Assembly (NCBI GenBank): GCA_918807975.1
Contig: OU964920.1
Location: 3,980,501 to 4,044,500 of the forward strand
Direction of reading: 5' to 3'
Source: Aplidium turbinatum
Taxonomy: Eukaryota > Chordata > Ascidiacea > Aplousobranchia > Polyclinidae
Length of the DNA: 64,000 bases
This document shows positions 35,060 through 45,763 of this stretch, in pieces (position 1 is the stretch's first letter; every line of letters begins with the position of its first letter). The translations under genes were made by a program, and so were the position numbers. Under the pieces are notes generated by a model. The model saw only the letters and a program-made list of their open reading frames with translations, was not told where the DNA came from and searched no databases.

Positions 35060-36905
35060 TATGGCAACATAAACAAACATAAACAACATCAACTTTTCCA
35101 TTATGTCATTTGTGGACTGGCATCTATCCTTTTGTTCCTGGTTTTGAAACTCTGCTCTGCTTCGTTGCAAAGCCGTAGCAAGATTACTTTGTTCTTTCTT
35201 TTCCATCAGTTCATCTTTGCTTGGGCGTGGTGTCACAGAAGTTGATGATAAATACTTGGGACAATTCGGAAATACTGTTGGTATTGCTTCAGTTAATAGT
35301 TTTGGCACTTTTAAAGAATATGACAAAACTCTTCCCGTTTTTTCATCAAATGCAGATGATTCACGCAAAATTTCATGAGGCTGGAAAAGCACTTCACGTA
35401 CCTAAACAAACATGTACAAACAATTAAATAAAACATATTTGAAAACAGTGACTGAATAATTTACTGATTTAACTATTATACCCTTACCCTTTACAGATTA
35501 GACGTTTGAGCATTTGTCAATAAGGTCCAAAGTTGCAGGCATGAAATTAGTGTTACATCACTTGTATATCAGGACCTCATGGGCAAAACAGTAAAACAAG
35601 TTTACGACAATACACACATTAGCGAGACACTGTGCATCTATAATTATCAAATGTAAAATTTATAAAGAGAAAGTTTCTTAGCTTAGATGATAACTAAGCA
35701 CCGTAACTAGTGACCACTGCAATTACCATCAGTCATTATGGTAGGCTATAATTTGAAATCTGGAATATTTTTAAGTCCCGGCAGGCCTACTGCTTTTTGT
35801 CACAATAGTTTTCTCTAGGTCTTCAGAAACTTTTACAAAACATGGTTAAATTGCATGACGAAAACTTTTGATTTTTAAGTTTTACAAGTTAAAGCTGGAA
35901 AAAATTCACTTAAAATTAAATGAGCTGGCACAAAATAATTTAACTGCAATCTGATTAGTTGAACACATTATGTTTCCAATATTTGCAAAGTCTCATTCCT
36001 TAAAAATGTTTAGGCACAAGGTTTACAGAGAAATAAAAATGCCATTACCAGTACTATAAAAAATACTTGAAGATTCCACAGTACATATATATTGTGTTTC
36101 AAATTTGTATTTAGGAAATGCTTACTCTGCTGGCTTGCAATGGAGTGAAATCTTTTCTTTTGATAGCATGCAGGCGCGGATTTATGGGGGGGGCCCAAGG
36201 GGCCCGGGCCCCCCCCGAAATTTTGTGAGAAATTATTGAATGGTTTGATATGCTTCTAAACAGCTGATATTAGTCTCACAGCGGACTTACAACCCCCCTT
36301 TGGCACGCGTGTGACGTCACGATATTGAGAATGATGCTTTCAGTCTCCATGTCTCTAAAACAAAACTTGCCTAATTTTAAACGAAACTGCATTAAAAGAG
36401 CGAGTTTTGCCAATACCAAACATTCAAACATCTCAGCCAGGAATTACCAACAAGAAAACATAGAGACTTAGCTTTATTACCGAAAAAATGCCGAAGAAAA
36501 CATGATCTTATCCTTTTGTTATGCCACCGGACAGCACCATTTCACAGGAATATTTATACCCATATTTTTGTTGAAAATGCTCTCAGAATGCACCAAATTC
36601 AAAGTAATTTTTCAAAATTTTCTGGGGAAGGCCCCCCAGACCCCCTGCCGCTGGCGTCAAATCCCCCAAATTCCTGGCTACGCTACTGGTTGTTCATATC
36701 TGTTTTTTCTTACTTTTTAATTCATTTTCAAATTTTCTGGCCCCCCCCAAAAAAAACTCCTAAATCCGCGCCTGATAGCATGTATCCACTTCTTTAAATT
36801 ATCATCTTGGGGAAATTGGAAAACAGTTACTTTTGGACCATTTCTGTAATTTCCCTTGCAGTTGGGCACACAAACAACATTATGGAAAGCACTGTGTAAA
36901 GATTG
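35060..36905 (-). pseudogene. THAP-domain exons of the P-type transposon
   Basis: The first exon is about 36900-36783 (VVCVPNCKGNYRNGPKVTVFQFPQDDNLKKWIHAI), which resumes after the nested MITE at 36170-36134 (KRKDFTPLQASR) with a GTAAGC donor. The second starts near 35402 after TTTGTTTAG and encodes the end of the THAP region, then KVPKLLTEAIPTVFPNCPKYLSS and a Glu/Lys-rich linker. C..C of the C2CH zinc site is seen in the first exon; the second Cys of the closing C..H pair is replaced (VREVLF). THAP fingers bind the transposon ends. It is broken by the MITE insertion. Confidence 0.7.
36171..36774. mobile_element. hAT MITE, CAGGCGCGGATTTA ends
   Basis: Inverted ends CAGGCGCGGATTTA and TAAATCCGCGCCTG have an exact 8-bp duplication, ATAGCATG (36163-36170 and 36775-36782). 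C-rich and G-rich runs follow the ends, with no coding capacity. It sits inside the THAP exon of the P-type element. Confidence 0.9.
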
Positions 36906-39900
36906 AAAATTCACAGAAATATATATATTCTTTGGACAATGGATTCAGAATGATGCTGTAATAGAGCATAGTTTGAATTACCATAACTGATTTTCTCTTA
37001 GAACAGTGGTCAACCTTAGATCATGAATTTAGCTCACTGCAAAAGTTAAACTTGAATACTTTCTTGAACCTCGTTCCCTCACAACAGGAGCCCATGTCAA
37101 GTAATAAATTGTGAAAATAGTCAAAAGACAACATTTCATATCTCCATAGTCTGGCCAAAACCTTTATTTTTAATCATATAAAATGAAATCAGTTGAAATA
37201 GAGCTTTTTTTTATATATAGCTTTTACTGTTTAGCTTTTATGGTACGGACACCACAGTTATCGCCACTGTATAACTTTGTTTTGCAGCTATTAGCCTATG
37301 TGTCACATTATGTCAATTTTACCTTCCATTGGTGCTTCCTGTTTGTATCTGTGCCCTGCCTAGCTCTCACACATGTTGGCTGTATAGCCAATTGTTAGGG
37401 GCTGGGTTATATCAGTCATGGAAAGAGTTTGGATATTGGATTGAAGAAAATTCTATTTTAAATTTATTTCTGGTTTATGGGACTACAGTACTCCTTCATG
37501 CAGAGTGGAATGTTTTAGACTGTCTATGCCAAAACAAAGTTTTGGAACTGTTTATAGTTGCACTGATGAGCTTTCAATAAGCAAAAACCTGGTTCTGCAA
37601 CATCTAACTTGATTACAATGCAATGTATGAGTTTAAATTGTTAATTTCACATAAACTTTTCATCTATCTACCAGTAGGCCTGTGTAGCTAATCAGCAGAC
37701 TGTGCTTCAGCTTGTTGCTGCAAAGCTTAAATTCACCAGGTGCTAAAGACATGCTTTATTTAAATGCTCTATGGTTATGCATTAAACTCCTTTCAAAGGA
37801 ACTCTCAGTTTCACAACACAAAAACCAAAAAAGCTAGTCTAATCTTGCCTCCCTAACCTAACCGGCTGTAAATCGCATCTGTTTCTTTTCAAAGAACCGC
37901 AACTGCAGTCGTGCAGAACGGCGCGCTTGTAACCGGCTGTGATGACGTCATTTCAACGCACAGGGCCTTCCTACTTTCGGCGGCCTCGGCACAGCGTGAA
38001 GCTGAAGAAAAGCGAGCACAATTTGAAGCTGAAGAAAAGCGAGCACAACTTGAAGCTGAAGAGAAGCGGGCACAGCGCGAAGCAGAAGCCGAAGAGAATC
38101 GGGCGCAACGCGAAGCAGAAGCTGAAGAAAGAAGAGCGCAATATGAATTGGAAAAGTTAAAACTTGAATTAGAAAGACAAAAGCTGGACATTGGTGAGCG
38201 ATCTAATTCTACTAATGATAATGCTCGAGATGTTATTGTGGCGCAAGTTAGACGTCCAGATTTGCCATCATTTGTTGAAGAAAAAGATGAGTTGGATAGT
38301 TATTTGTTAAGATTTGAAAGATATGCTACAATAGCCAAATTGGAGAAGTCGACGTGGGCTACCCAGCTAAGCATGTTATTATCGGGACAAGCTCTTGATG
38401 TATATTCAAGACTTTCGCAAGAAGAGGCCATGAACTACGACAGATTGAAGTTAGCTCTGTTAAAGCGATACAATTTTACCGAGCATGGATACCGTCAAAG
38501 ATTCCATGAGGCAAAGCCTGAACGACACGAAAGCCCAGGTCAATTTATTGAACGTTTAAGAAACCTTTTGTTAAAATGGTTTGAACTTTCGGGGGCCGAA
38601 CAATCATTGGACGGATTGGCAAACCTTATAGTTAAGGAACAATTCACAGATTCATGTTCAAAAGATCTGTCTGTTTATTTAATGGAGAGAAGTCCAAAGA
38701 CTTTGGAAGAAATAGCCAGTGTGGCAGAACAGTAGGCTACTTAGTTGCTCATGATGAGAAGTTGTCGACTGAAAGAAACGTTGTCATGCGATAATGACGA
38801 AGAGCAAACAAATAATTTTAAAGGAGCTGCGGTTCCAAGAGCAGTACGTTGTTTTAATTGTAATGGCTTAGGTCATAAGGCTGTTAACTGCCGGAGGAAG
38901 ACTAACAGAAATCATCAGGAATCGAGGAAGTGGTGCAATCGTTGCAATAGGCAAGGACACGAAGCGAAAGAATGCAAGGACAAGTCGTTTTCCCGATCCA
39001 ATCAGTCTGGAAAAGATAAAGACACGGACGTTTATCGGTGCGGTTGTGCGTTAATGATTCCTGAACCCACGCTTGAGGAGGAGAAACCGGATAAAGATGT
39101 TTGCGGAAAAATAATACCTGAAGATTACCTGCCAGTAGTAGATGGAAAAGTTGGAAACAAAAAGGTAAAAGTTTTACGTGATTCTGGTTCTACGGGTATA
39201 ATGGTGAGGAGAGATTTGGTTAAAGACAGTCAATTAACGGGAAAAACTGGAATTGTGATGTCAATAAATAACACTTCAATCCAAGGACCGTTAGCGAGGA
39301 TATATATCGAAACTCCATATTGTAGTGGGACTGTGAAAGCGCTATGTTTACAAAACTCTTTAGTTGATCTTATAATCGGAAATGTTATTGAGAGAGATTC
39401 TGAAGTTACTTGTTATTCTTGTGGCAAGACTGGTCACTTTGCTCGAGATTGTTCTGCAGATAATCAGCAACGATCTCACGATGACGGATATTACGAGCGC
39501 GAAGAACCGAGGAGAAGAGGCAGGCGACGACCATTTGGAGTTTGCTATAGATGCGGTAGACGCGGACACTTCGCCAGGGAGTGCGTTGCTGACGGCCAGT
39601 GTTGTACGTTGACGCCGTCAATTTGACGGCGTCATTTGACGGCGTCAACTTTTTGTTGACGCTGAGGCTAGCGCCGTCAATTTATTTTTCAGTTGACGGA
39701 AGTGATAGCGCCGTCAACTATTTTGCCGATTTTAAGCGTCAAGCGCTAAGCGTCATTTTTTGTTTTTATGGAAAATCTCGTTTCACAATAAGAGTTTCAC
39801 AATATATTCTGACCAGCGCGACTCATACGAATTACCGGCTTTTGCGTTGGTTGGAATGGCTCCCTGGAATACACGCGGAAGAAGTTCATCAAATGGTGAT

Positions 39901-40188
39901 CACCCATGTATTGAGAACGAGGGATCAGAGACTGAAAGCGAAAAATCCATGAATGGCATCGCGGACGTTGAATATACTTTATTTCAAGAGCTCTATGCCC
40001 CTGAAAAGAGCGATGTTGGTGCAGTGGACCTCGTTAAAAGATTTATACATGCTAAACTATCATAGCACGCTTGGAACAGTGATACCTTTCCGACTAAACG
40101 TTTTCAACTTGTTTTTGAAATACAACACACCAATACCAACCAGCGCTGCTGTGGAACGCATGTTTTCACTTGGAAAGGACAATATGCG

Positions 40189-41605
40189 CAGGGGCGCCGG
40201 AAGCTGGAAGGAGGGGAGCGGATGCCCCCTGCTCTCAAATTTCTGTGGATGGGGAGGGAAGAGGGGGCAATGGTGCCCTTTTAAGGTCATGTAAGCTACT
40301 GCACACTTTGCAATATAACAATTTATGCTATTCGCTTTTAGCCTAATTATAATGTTCTATTTTTGCCTCAAAATAATATTCACGACACAAAATTTTCCAT
40401 CACAGTAAGTTATATTACATCATTATAAAATAGCATGATGCCTTTCCGTGCCATTGTTGTTTGTATAGCGGACATTTGTATCATTACTCGATAATGAGCT
40501 GATAGATGAGCATTATCGCTAGGGGAAGGTCGGGTTAGTTGACTCATTTTTTACTTAAATGCATCTAACTCCAAACAGTTTCTTTCTACCAAGCTGCAAA
40601 CTACAGCAAATATAAAGAAAGCTTCACTTTAACTTCAGGACTTGCTTCAGTGCGATAATGAGCTTTCAGGTATAATTTTCAAATGCTTCAAAACTGTTAC
40701 CGAATTGAGTCAACTAACCCGATGATGTGGGTTAATTGACTCACCCTGTGGGATAGTTGACTCACGCTGAATAGGTATTGTAGTAAGTAGTAACTGGACA
40801 TTTATGCGAAATGCATGTATTGGCATTAAAGAAATTGTGTGTAGCACCTAGTTAATGGTTGACAAACGAAATCAGCTGTTGCGTTTGTACAATTGAGATA
40901 ATTCCAGCTGGTGCATCCATACAGTAGACTATTACACTTGATGGGGCTTTTTCCTGCCGGACAGAAGTTGAAACCACCTTTTAGTAGCAAACAAAACACA
41001 GTAGGCTAGTAGTTAACGAACGAACACTACAATTGGTTGCAATTCAAAACAAATCTACTAATATGTAGACCTAGTAGGTTAATTGACTCACTGAGTCAAC
41101 TAGGACGATCGCCAATGAGTCAACTAACCTGTCAGTGCCTTAATCAGAAAAAATGCCTGCCTTTGATTTTCTGCTTTGAGAAGACCAACCAAAGTTATAG
41201 ACAATTTGCAATCATAATTAAGGTATAACATTCCAAAAAAATCATTTCATACATTCATCGACAATAAGAGATACAACCTTACGTACCACCCTTATCAAAT
41301 TTTACTTTCTGTAGTAGTCAAAAACATACTTTCTTGCATAACTTTTCAACCCTTGCATTCAGACATGTGAACCTTTCATGGCCGTCATTGAATGATCTGA
41401 CCAATGAAACCACGGAATAACTTTCGCGCCTTTACGCATGGCTTGTTAGAAACTGGCGGTGAGTCAACTAACCTGCTGAGTCAACTAACCCGACTTTCCC
41501 CTATATCTTATCTTAAAACTTAAAAACAAATTGGCCTTTCAGCAACAAAAGTGCCCTTTTTTAATACTCCTGCTCCTCCAGTCAAAAATCGCTCTGGCGC
41601 CCCTG
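40189..41605. mobile_element. hAT MITE, CAGGGGCGCC ends
   Basis: Ends CAGGGGCGCC and GGCGCCCCTG have the exact 8-bp duplication AATATGCG (40181-40188 and 41606-41613). It is nested in the family A hAT copy and itself carries the TA-flanked element at 40522-41501. Confidence 0.9.
40522..41501. mobile_element. TA-flanked MITE full of TGAGTCA motifs
   Basis: Inverted ends GGGGAAGGTCGGGTTAGTTG and, on the right, TAACCCGACTTTCCCC are flanked by TA, as for Tc1/mariner-type insertions. GTTAGTTGACTCA and its reverse complement recur about nine times in both orientations. No transposase was found. It is the innermost level of a four-deep stack. Confidence 0.8.
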
Positions 41606-42313
41606 AATATGCGTCCCAAACGCAACAGATTGTCAGACAAACGTTTTGAAATGCTTGTTTTTCTGCAAGGAAATAACTAATTGGCTGAGCAGCTATTACA
41701 ATACAGTCTCAAAACATAATATCTGCTCTTTATTATAGTTATTGTTAGCCTGAACTTGATTGAAATATTTCCGTTTTATGAGACGCTGGCAAAAAATAGC
41801 GCTAGAAATTAGCGCTGACGCTGACGCCGTCAATTTCTTTAAGAGCTTACGCAGTCCTTTACGCCGTAAAGTTTTTACGCAATTCGCGCTGACGCTGACG
41901 CCGTCAAATTATTTCAATGACGCGTACAACACTGCTGACGGCAGACATTTGGAAAACAGACGTTGCCGTGACAACCACTGCTACCGATGTGGGGAGATTG
42001 GACACATAGCCAGGAGCTGCCCTTTTGATGAAAAGGCTTGCTACAACTGTCATAAAGAAGGTCATCTCGCCAAGGACTGTCCGGAGAGGAGGTGTTTCCG
42101 ATGTAGGAAGATGGGTCATCTCGCTCGCCGATGTACTGAAGTTGTTGAGGACGATGGAAACTTTCATAGTAAACGTGACTATTGTTTTGAGTAAAGCTAT
42201 CGTTGGTAGATCATGCAACGATTGACTTATGAGAATTGATTTATTGAGTAATTAATTGTTTTGTGGTGTGTTTTGTATTGATTGTGTTGTTATATTGTTT
42301 GCAACAATATTCT

Positions 42314-42326
42314 AAGGGGGGGCGTA
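42314..42326 (+). promoter_or_regulatory. polypurine tract of the Ty3-like element
   Basis: AAGGGGGGGCGTA lies immediately before the 3' LTR and fits the plus-strand primer position. Confidence 0.6.
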
Positions 42327-43073
42327 TGTCACAATCAATCGGGCTGCTTTGCGTCTTGACAGAATGTGCTGTTTTCATTATAAAATTCTTGAGCGGTATG
42401 TTATTATCGGTCAATGACCAATAGTAACCTCTAATTGTGAAGTCGTTGTTCTGCAACGTAATTCTAGATCATTCTGTATCTGGAACGTTCTGTTGTTTTC
42501 ACAATTGCCAATATCGTTTGTCATGATGTCACAAGGTTGTTTACGAATGGACCTCTGATTACGAAATCTGTATTATGTAACAGTCCTCTACTCCTACGTG
42601 ACATTCTTTAGACTTCTTTAAACTTGCTTGTTTATGCCGCTCAATGCTACGTGACCGACGATGAGTTCGTGTGATGCAACACTACGTAGCCTTCTCGAAG
42701 TTACTAGACCGAACAAACCTTTTATAAATAGTGGTGTAATTTGCGTAATGGATTATTATGATGATTATTATTGAGTTGGTTATGAGAGTTGTGTTATGAG
42801 TTGTGGATTAGTAGTTGATGCAGAAATTATTGTTGATTGAGAATTGAAGTAATCGAATACAAGTAGATGAGAATTTATGCTGATATAATTTCTGATCAAA
42901 ATTAGAGTTATTGAGAAGCCGTTCGTTAAAGTCCTTCAAGAAGTTAGATTATCATTCCACTAGTAGAATTATTCGACATTTAATTGACTGCTTTTCGGTT
43001 ATAACCCATTAAACTACGTCATTGAATCTTTCCAAGTCTTTTTCCTGGTAAGAGATAGAAAGAAATCGTGACA
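42327..43073 (+). repeat. 3' LTR of the Ty3-like element
   Basis: It is a direct repeat of 32866-33646, starting TGTCACAATCAATC and ending TCGTGACA, 747 bp. Confidence 0.88.
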
Positions 43074-43211
43074 TTTGACAAGCTTCGTTTCGCATACGTT
43101 TCATTTATGTTTCGTATGTTACTGACGGGGGGGACCACGTGAAGGTGTTTGTCTTCCTCCCCACCAATTCCACCTTCCACCAATTCCAATGAAAGCAGCC
43201 GACTCCAACTA
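43074..43211 (-). mobile_element. probable continuation of the jockey-type LINE 5' part
   Basis: The LTR element's target duplication TTTGA stands at the start, so this sequence was contiguous with the LINE at 32865 before the insertion. It is too short to show a domain. Confidence 0.45.
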
Positions 43212-44544
43212 CAGTAGAATTCGCCTATAACGGCACCTCTATGGGATTTGCAAAAACTTACGTTATAGCCGAATTGACGTTATAGACGAACTACCGCAAA
43301 CTATTCCACAACTGTCTTTTGATTAAACAAAGAGGTGTAGGCTACGGTATAATCCAATCAGGGTTACTGTGTAGCCTACCGGTACCACCAAACTGACAAA
43401 AGGCACGCAGAAAATACAGTAAACAAAGAAATTGTTTAAAAAAATAACCTACAGCGAAAGGTACAGGAAATTTGCGCAATAGGCTACAGCTCGTTGCATA
43501 CAGTAGTAGAGAAGTTCATTGTTTATTAGCGAAAAAGGCATTGATCTTGAGCTGTTTCGGTTTTGACACGGATTTGACACACCTGTAGACTAGAATGTAG
43601 AGCTGCTTTTTACACGTAATAGTTTTTCACGCGGGAAAAAAAAAGTTAATTAGTTTATACAGTACTGCACGTAGGCTACAACTGTTGCTTTGAGTTGTTT
43701 AAAGGTCAGCTGTAGAGCTGCTTTTTACACGTGATAGTTTTTCACGCGGGAAAAGGTTAATTCAGTTAAAGTCCCTGCTGAGAACGACGTAGCAAAATAA
43801 ATGGAAGACATTTTGCAAGCAGCAGCGCTAATTGGATTAAAAGACTGACCGTTCGTGATGAAGGTGATGGCTTAAAGCAGGGGTGGGGAACCTTTTTAGT
43901 ATTGCGGGCCACATAAAATGAGAAATAACACACGCGGGCCACTAAAAATTTCGAAATTTTGTCCGATCTTTCTGGAACATTCTGCCTTCATCACCAATCT
44001 TTCTTTTCTTTCCAGAAGCCATTATACAACGTAAAATTTTGAAATTTGAGCAGAAGGCTACTCTGCAAAACACTTTTCACGAATGGCATAACTGACCGAT
44101 TAACAATAACTGGTCACATTGTGACATACACATTGTTGTTACAAATGGCCTTCTATGATGGATTAACTAGTCATAGAAGGCCATTCGCAATATACCGAGA
44201 ATGCAGACTGCAGAGCCTACTCTTTTTTGAGGTTGAGTTGTTGTTTCAATATATTTTGGGTAAAGAAATTTTGACGCGGGCCACATGGAACAGTTACGCG
44301 GGCCGCATTCGGCCCGCGGGCCGCAGGTTCCCCACCCCTGGCTTAAAGTGACGTTATAAACGAACAAAATACGTCTGGGGACTAATAAAGGGTGCTGTTA
44401 CACGCGAATTGACGTTATAGGCGATGCTGTTGTAGCCGAACTACAATGTATGTAAAAGATAGGAATTCTGCCGGGACCGAGCAAAATGTGACGTCATAGG
44501 CGAATTGACGTTATAAACGAAGCCGTTATAGGCGAATTCTACTG
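43212..44544. mobile_element. TA-flanked MITE, pogo/Tigger-like ends
   Basis: Inverted ends CAGTAGAATTCGCCTATAAC and GTTATAGGCGAATTCTACTG are flanked by TA on both sides. CGTTATAGGCGAA motifs recur inside both ends. The end sequence resembles pogo/Tigger elements (CAGTAGA..C.CG). There is no transposase. It carries a nested hAT MITE at 43878-44340. Confidence 0.8.
43878..44340. mobile_element. hAT MITE, CAGGGGTGGGGAACC ends
   Basis: Inverted ends CAGGGGTGGGGAACC and GGTTCCCCACCCCTG, the exact 8-bp duplication GCTTAAAG (43870-43877 and 44341-44348), and subterminal GCGGGCC motifs. An inner palindrome ATGGCCTTCTATGA/TCATAGAAGGCCAT lies at about 44146-44184. Confidence 0.9.
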
Positions 44545-45763
44545 TATAGAGAATTCTTTTTTATCGGTTGATTATTAAAACAGTGAGAGAAGAACGTCTG
44601 TTTTACGTTCAAAAGAACGATGATTCCACACTCATTTTCAGCACAAGATTACGTCTCGACAAGGCATTGATTTTGTTTTCTTTTACAATTTCTGTTGATT
44701 TTGTTGTGCTTTTATTTCAGTATTTTTACTTTTTTGAGTGGAAGCATTGCTGGTTGCCAAAACAGCAAAATACGCGCGAAATATCAACTGCGTCAAACGA
44801 GTAGCAAACAAGCAGAATACAAAAATTAATTCAAAATGCAAATATATCAACAAGCCACGACGAAGCATATAGCGAGTAAAGTTTAGGCTAAGAGTATGTA
44901 TGAGACCCAGACAATTTTCTCGTAATTTTATTTCGGCATCTAGCACGTCTCAACATTTGCGACTTGTGGTTTCAGACCTGGCCTACATTGTTTCGCATAA
45001 TTATGTAGACTACTGTTTTTGCTGTGATGTCAGAAACACAGACAAGTGAACTCCATAAAACCATTACCAAAAATGTTTTCACCTTTATAAATCGCAATCT
45101 TTATCAGATAGACTAAAATTATGTCTTAGAAGTTCAATCATTTGAACTTGTGTAATAGTCTGCATTTCTTTGATAACTGGGTCATCATGATAGGCTAAAC
45201 CAGTGACATACGGTGACCAGTTTTTTGGATGTTCGCTTTTTTGCAAAGGTTCCAAACACCTACTTGATTTGCACAGTGACTCATTACCGGTATATCACAT
45301 AAGTTTATTTTGATATAATCTGATCAGCCATTGAACAAAGTGCAAACCTAGTGTGTGTTTAAAGCCTGCCGAATAAAAGTAAGCACCCTGGAATAAAATG
45401 GTCACTTTATGTCCCTGTGATATACAATAAGTTTTTATATTGAGAAGTTATCTTGAAAATTTTTGTGAGTGCGAAAATATAACAAATTGCCTGGTTTAGC
45501 ATACCCTAGGTTATCTGTTATATTTTTAGGCCTATGGTAATCAATCTAAAGCCTTTAAATTATGCTGACAGAGAAATATTTTTGATCAAAATCTTAATAT
45601 AAATGTGAAAACAAATCTAATCATATTATTTTGATTTTTCCTATCTAGCACTACGATGAGCTGTCTTGGCTTGGTCATGACTATTGTTGGCTAGCTTATG
45701 GGTTTTGTTTTAGATCATTATTAGGCTCAGCATTGTTTAACGTATAGTGCATGACATTCTAAC
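44545..45763. other. 5' flank of the fucosyltransferase gene, no element recognised
   Basis: The stretch is A/T-rich with no convincing TATA box, CpG-dense promoter or repeat pair that I can see. Its open frames are short and without domains. The transcription start of the plus-strand gene could lie here or upstream of an unseen non-coding exon. Confidence 0.35.

Larger units (their letters stand above)
33958..37988 (-). mobile_element. P-type (THAP) DNA transposon, internally reduced
   Basis: Inverted ends begin CGAGGCC(A/G)CCGAAAGTAGG and continue with TGACGTCATCAC and CGGTTACAA motifs at both ends. The 7-bp duplication GCACAGC (33951-33957 and 37989-37995) fits the P superfamily, which makes 7-8 bp duplications. 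Minus-strand exons encode a THAP zinc finger and the following IPTVFPNCPKYLS segment seen in THAP9/P transposases. The catalytic part is not visible, so the copy is non-autonomous. It is inserted in the gag region of the Ty3-like element. A hAT MITE (36171-36774) splits its THAP exon. The rest, 34040-35020 and 37000-37900, shows no domain. Confidence 0.8.
39597..41934 (+). mobile_element. hAT element, family A, copy 2, inverted relative to copy 1
   Basis: The same ends as at 11988-14884 (CAGTGTTGTACG / CGTACAACACTG) and the exact 8-bp duplication CTGACGGC (39589-39596 and 41935-41942). The plus-strand hATC remnant is at 40050-40185 (FLKYNTPIPTSAAVERMFSLGKDN). It is inserted in the coding region of the Ty3-like element and was later hit by the MITE at 40189-41605. 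Confidence 0.9.
33741..42192 (+). pseudogene. gag / CCHC / protease region of the Ty3-like element (fossil)
   Basis: Parts seen in order: a coiled, Glu/Arg-rich N-terminal gag segment with repeated AEEKRAQ, a gag core containing FERYATIAKLEKSTWA, two or three CCHC knuckles, a DSGST protease, and at about 41970-42150 three more CCHC knuckles (CYRCGEIGHIARSC, CYNCHKEGHLAKDC, CFRCRKMGHLARRC). Such proteins form and fill the element's capsid. The region is split by two transposon insertions and is not intact. Confidence 0.8.
32866..43073 (+). mobile_element. Ty3/Gypsy-like LTR element, young, broken by later insertions (fossil)
   Basis: LTRs at 32866-33646 and 42327-43073 and the exact 5-bp duplication TTTGA (32861-32865 and 43074-43078) define it. 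A primer-binding site fitting tRNA-Pro follows the 5' LTR, and a G-rich polypurine tract precedes the 3' LTR. Recognisable parts are a charged, coiled gag N-terminus, a retrotransposon gag domain, CCHC knuckles, a protease with DSGST, and a further run of CCHC knuckles close to the 3' LTR. I saw no reverse transcriptase or integrase, so it may be a non-autonomous family. The LTRs are nearly identical apart from two short length differences and a few substitutions, so it is young. It is broken: a P-type transposon and a hAT element have inserted, and there are a few smaller breaks. Confidence 0.85.

Noticed and set aside
37911-38160. Host coiled-coil gene suggested by Glu/Arg/Gln repeats
   Set aside because: The frame continues into a retrotransposon gag domain and lies between the LTRs at 32866 and 43073.
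41940-42192. CNBP-like host zinc-knuckle gene
   Set aside because: The three CCHC knuckles end just before the polypurine tract and 3' LTR, so they belong to the LTR element.
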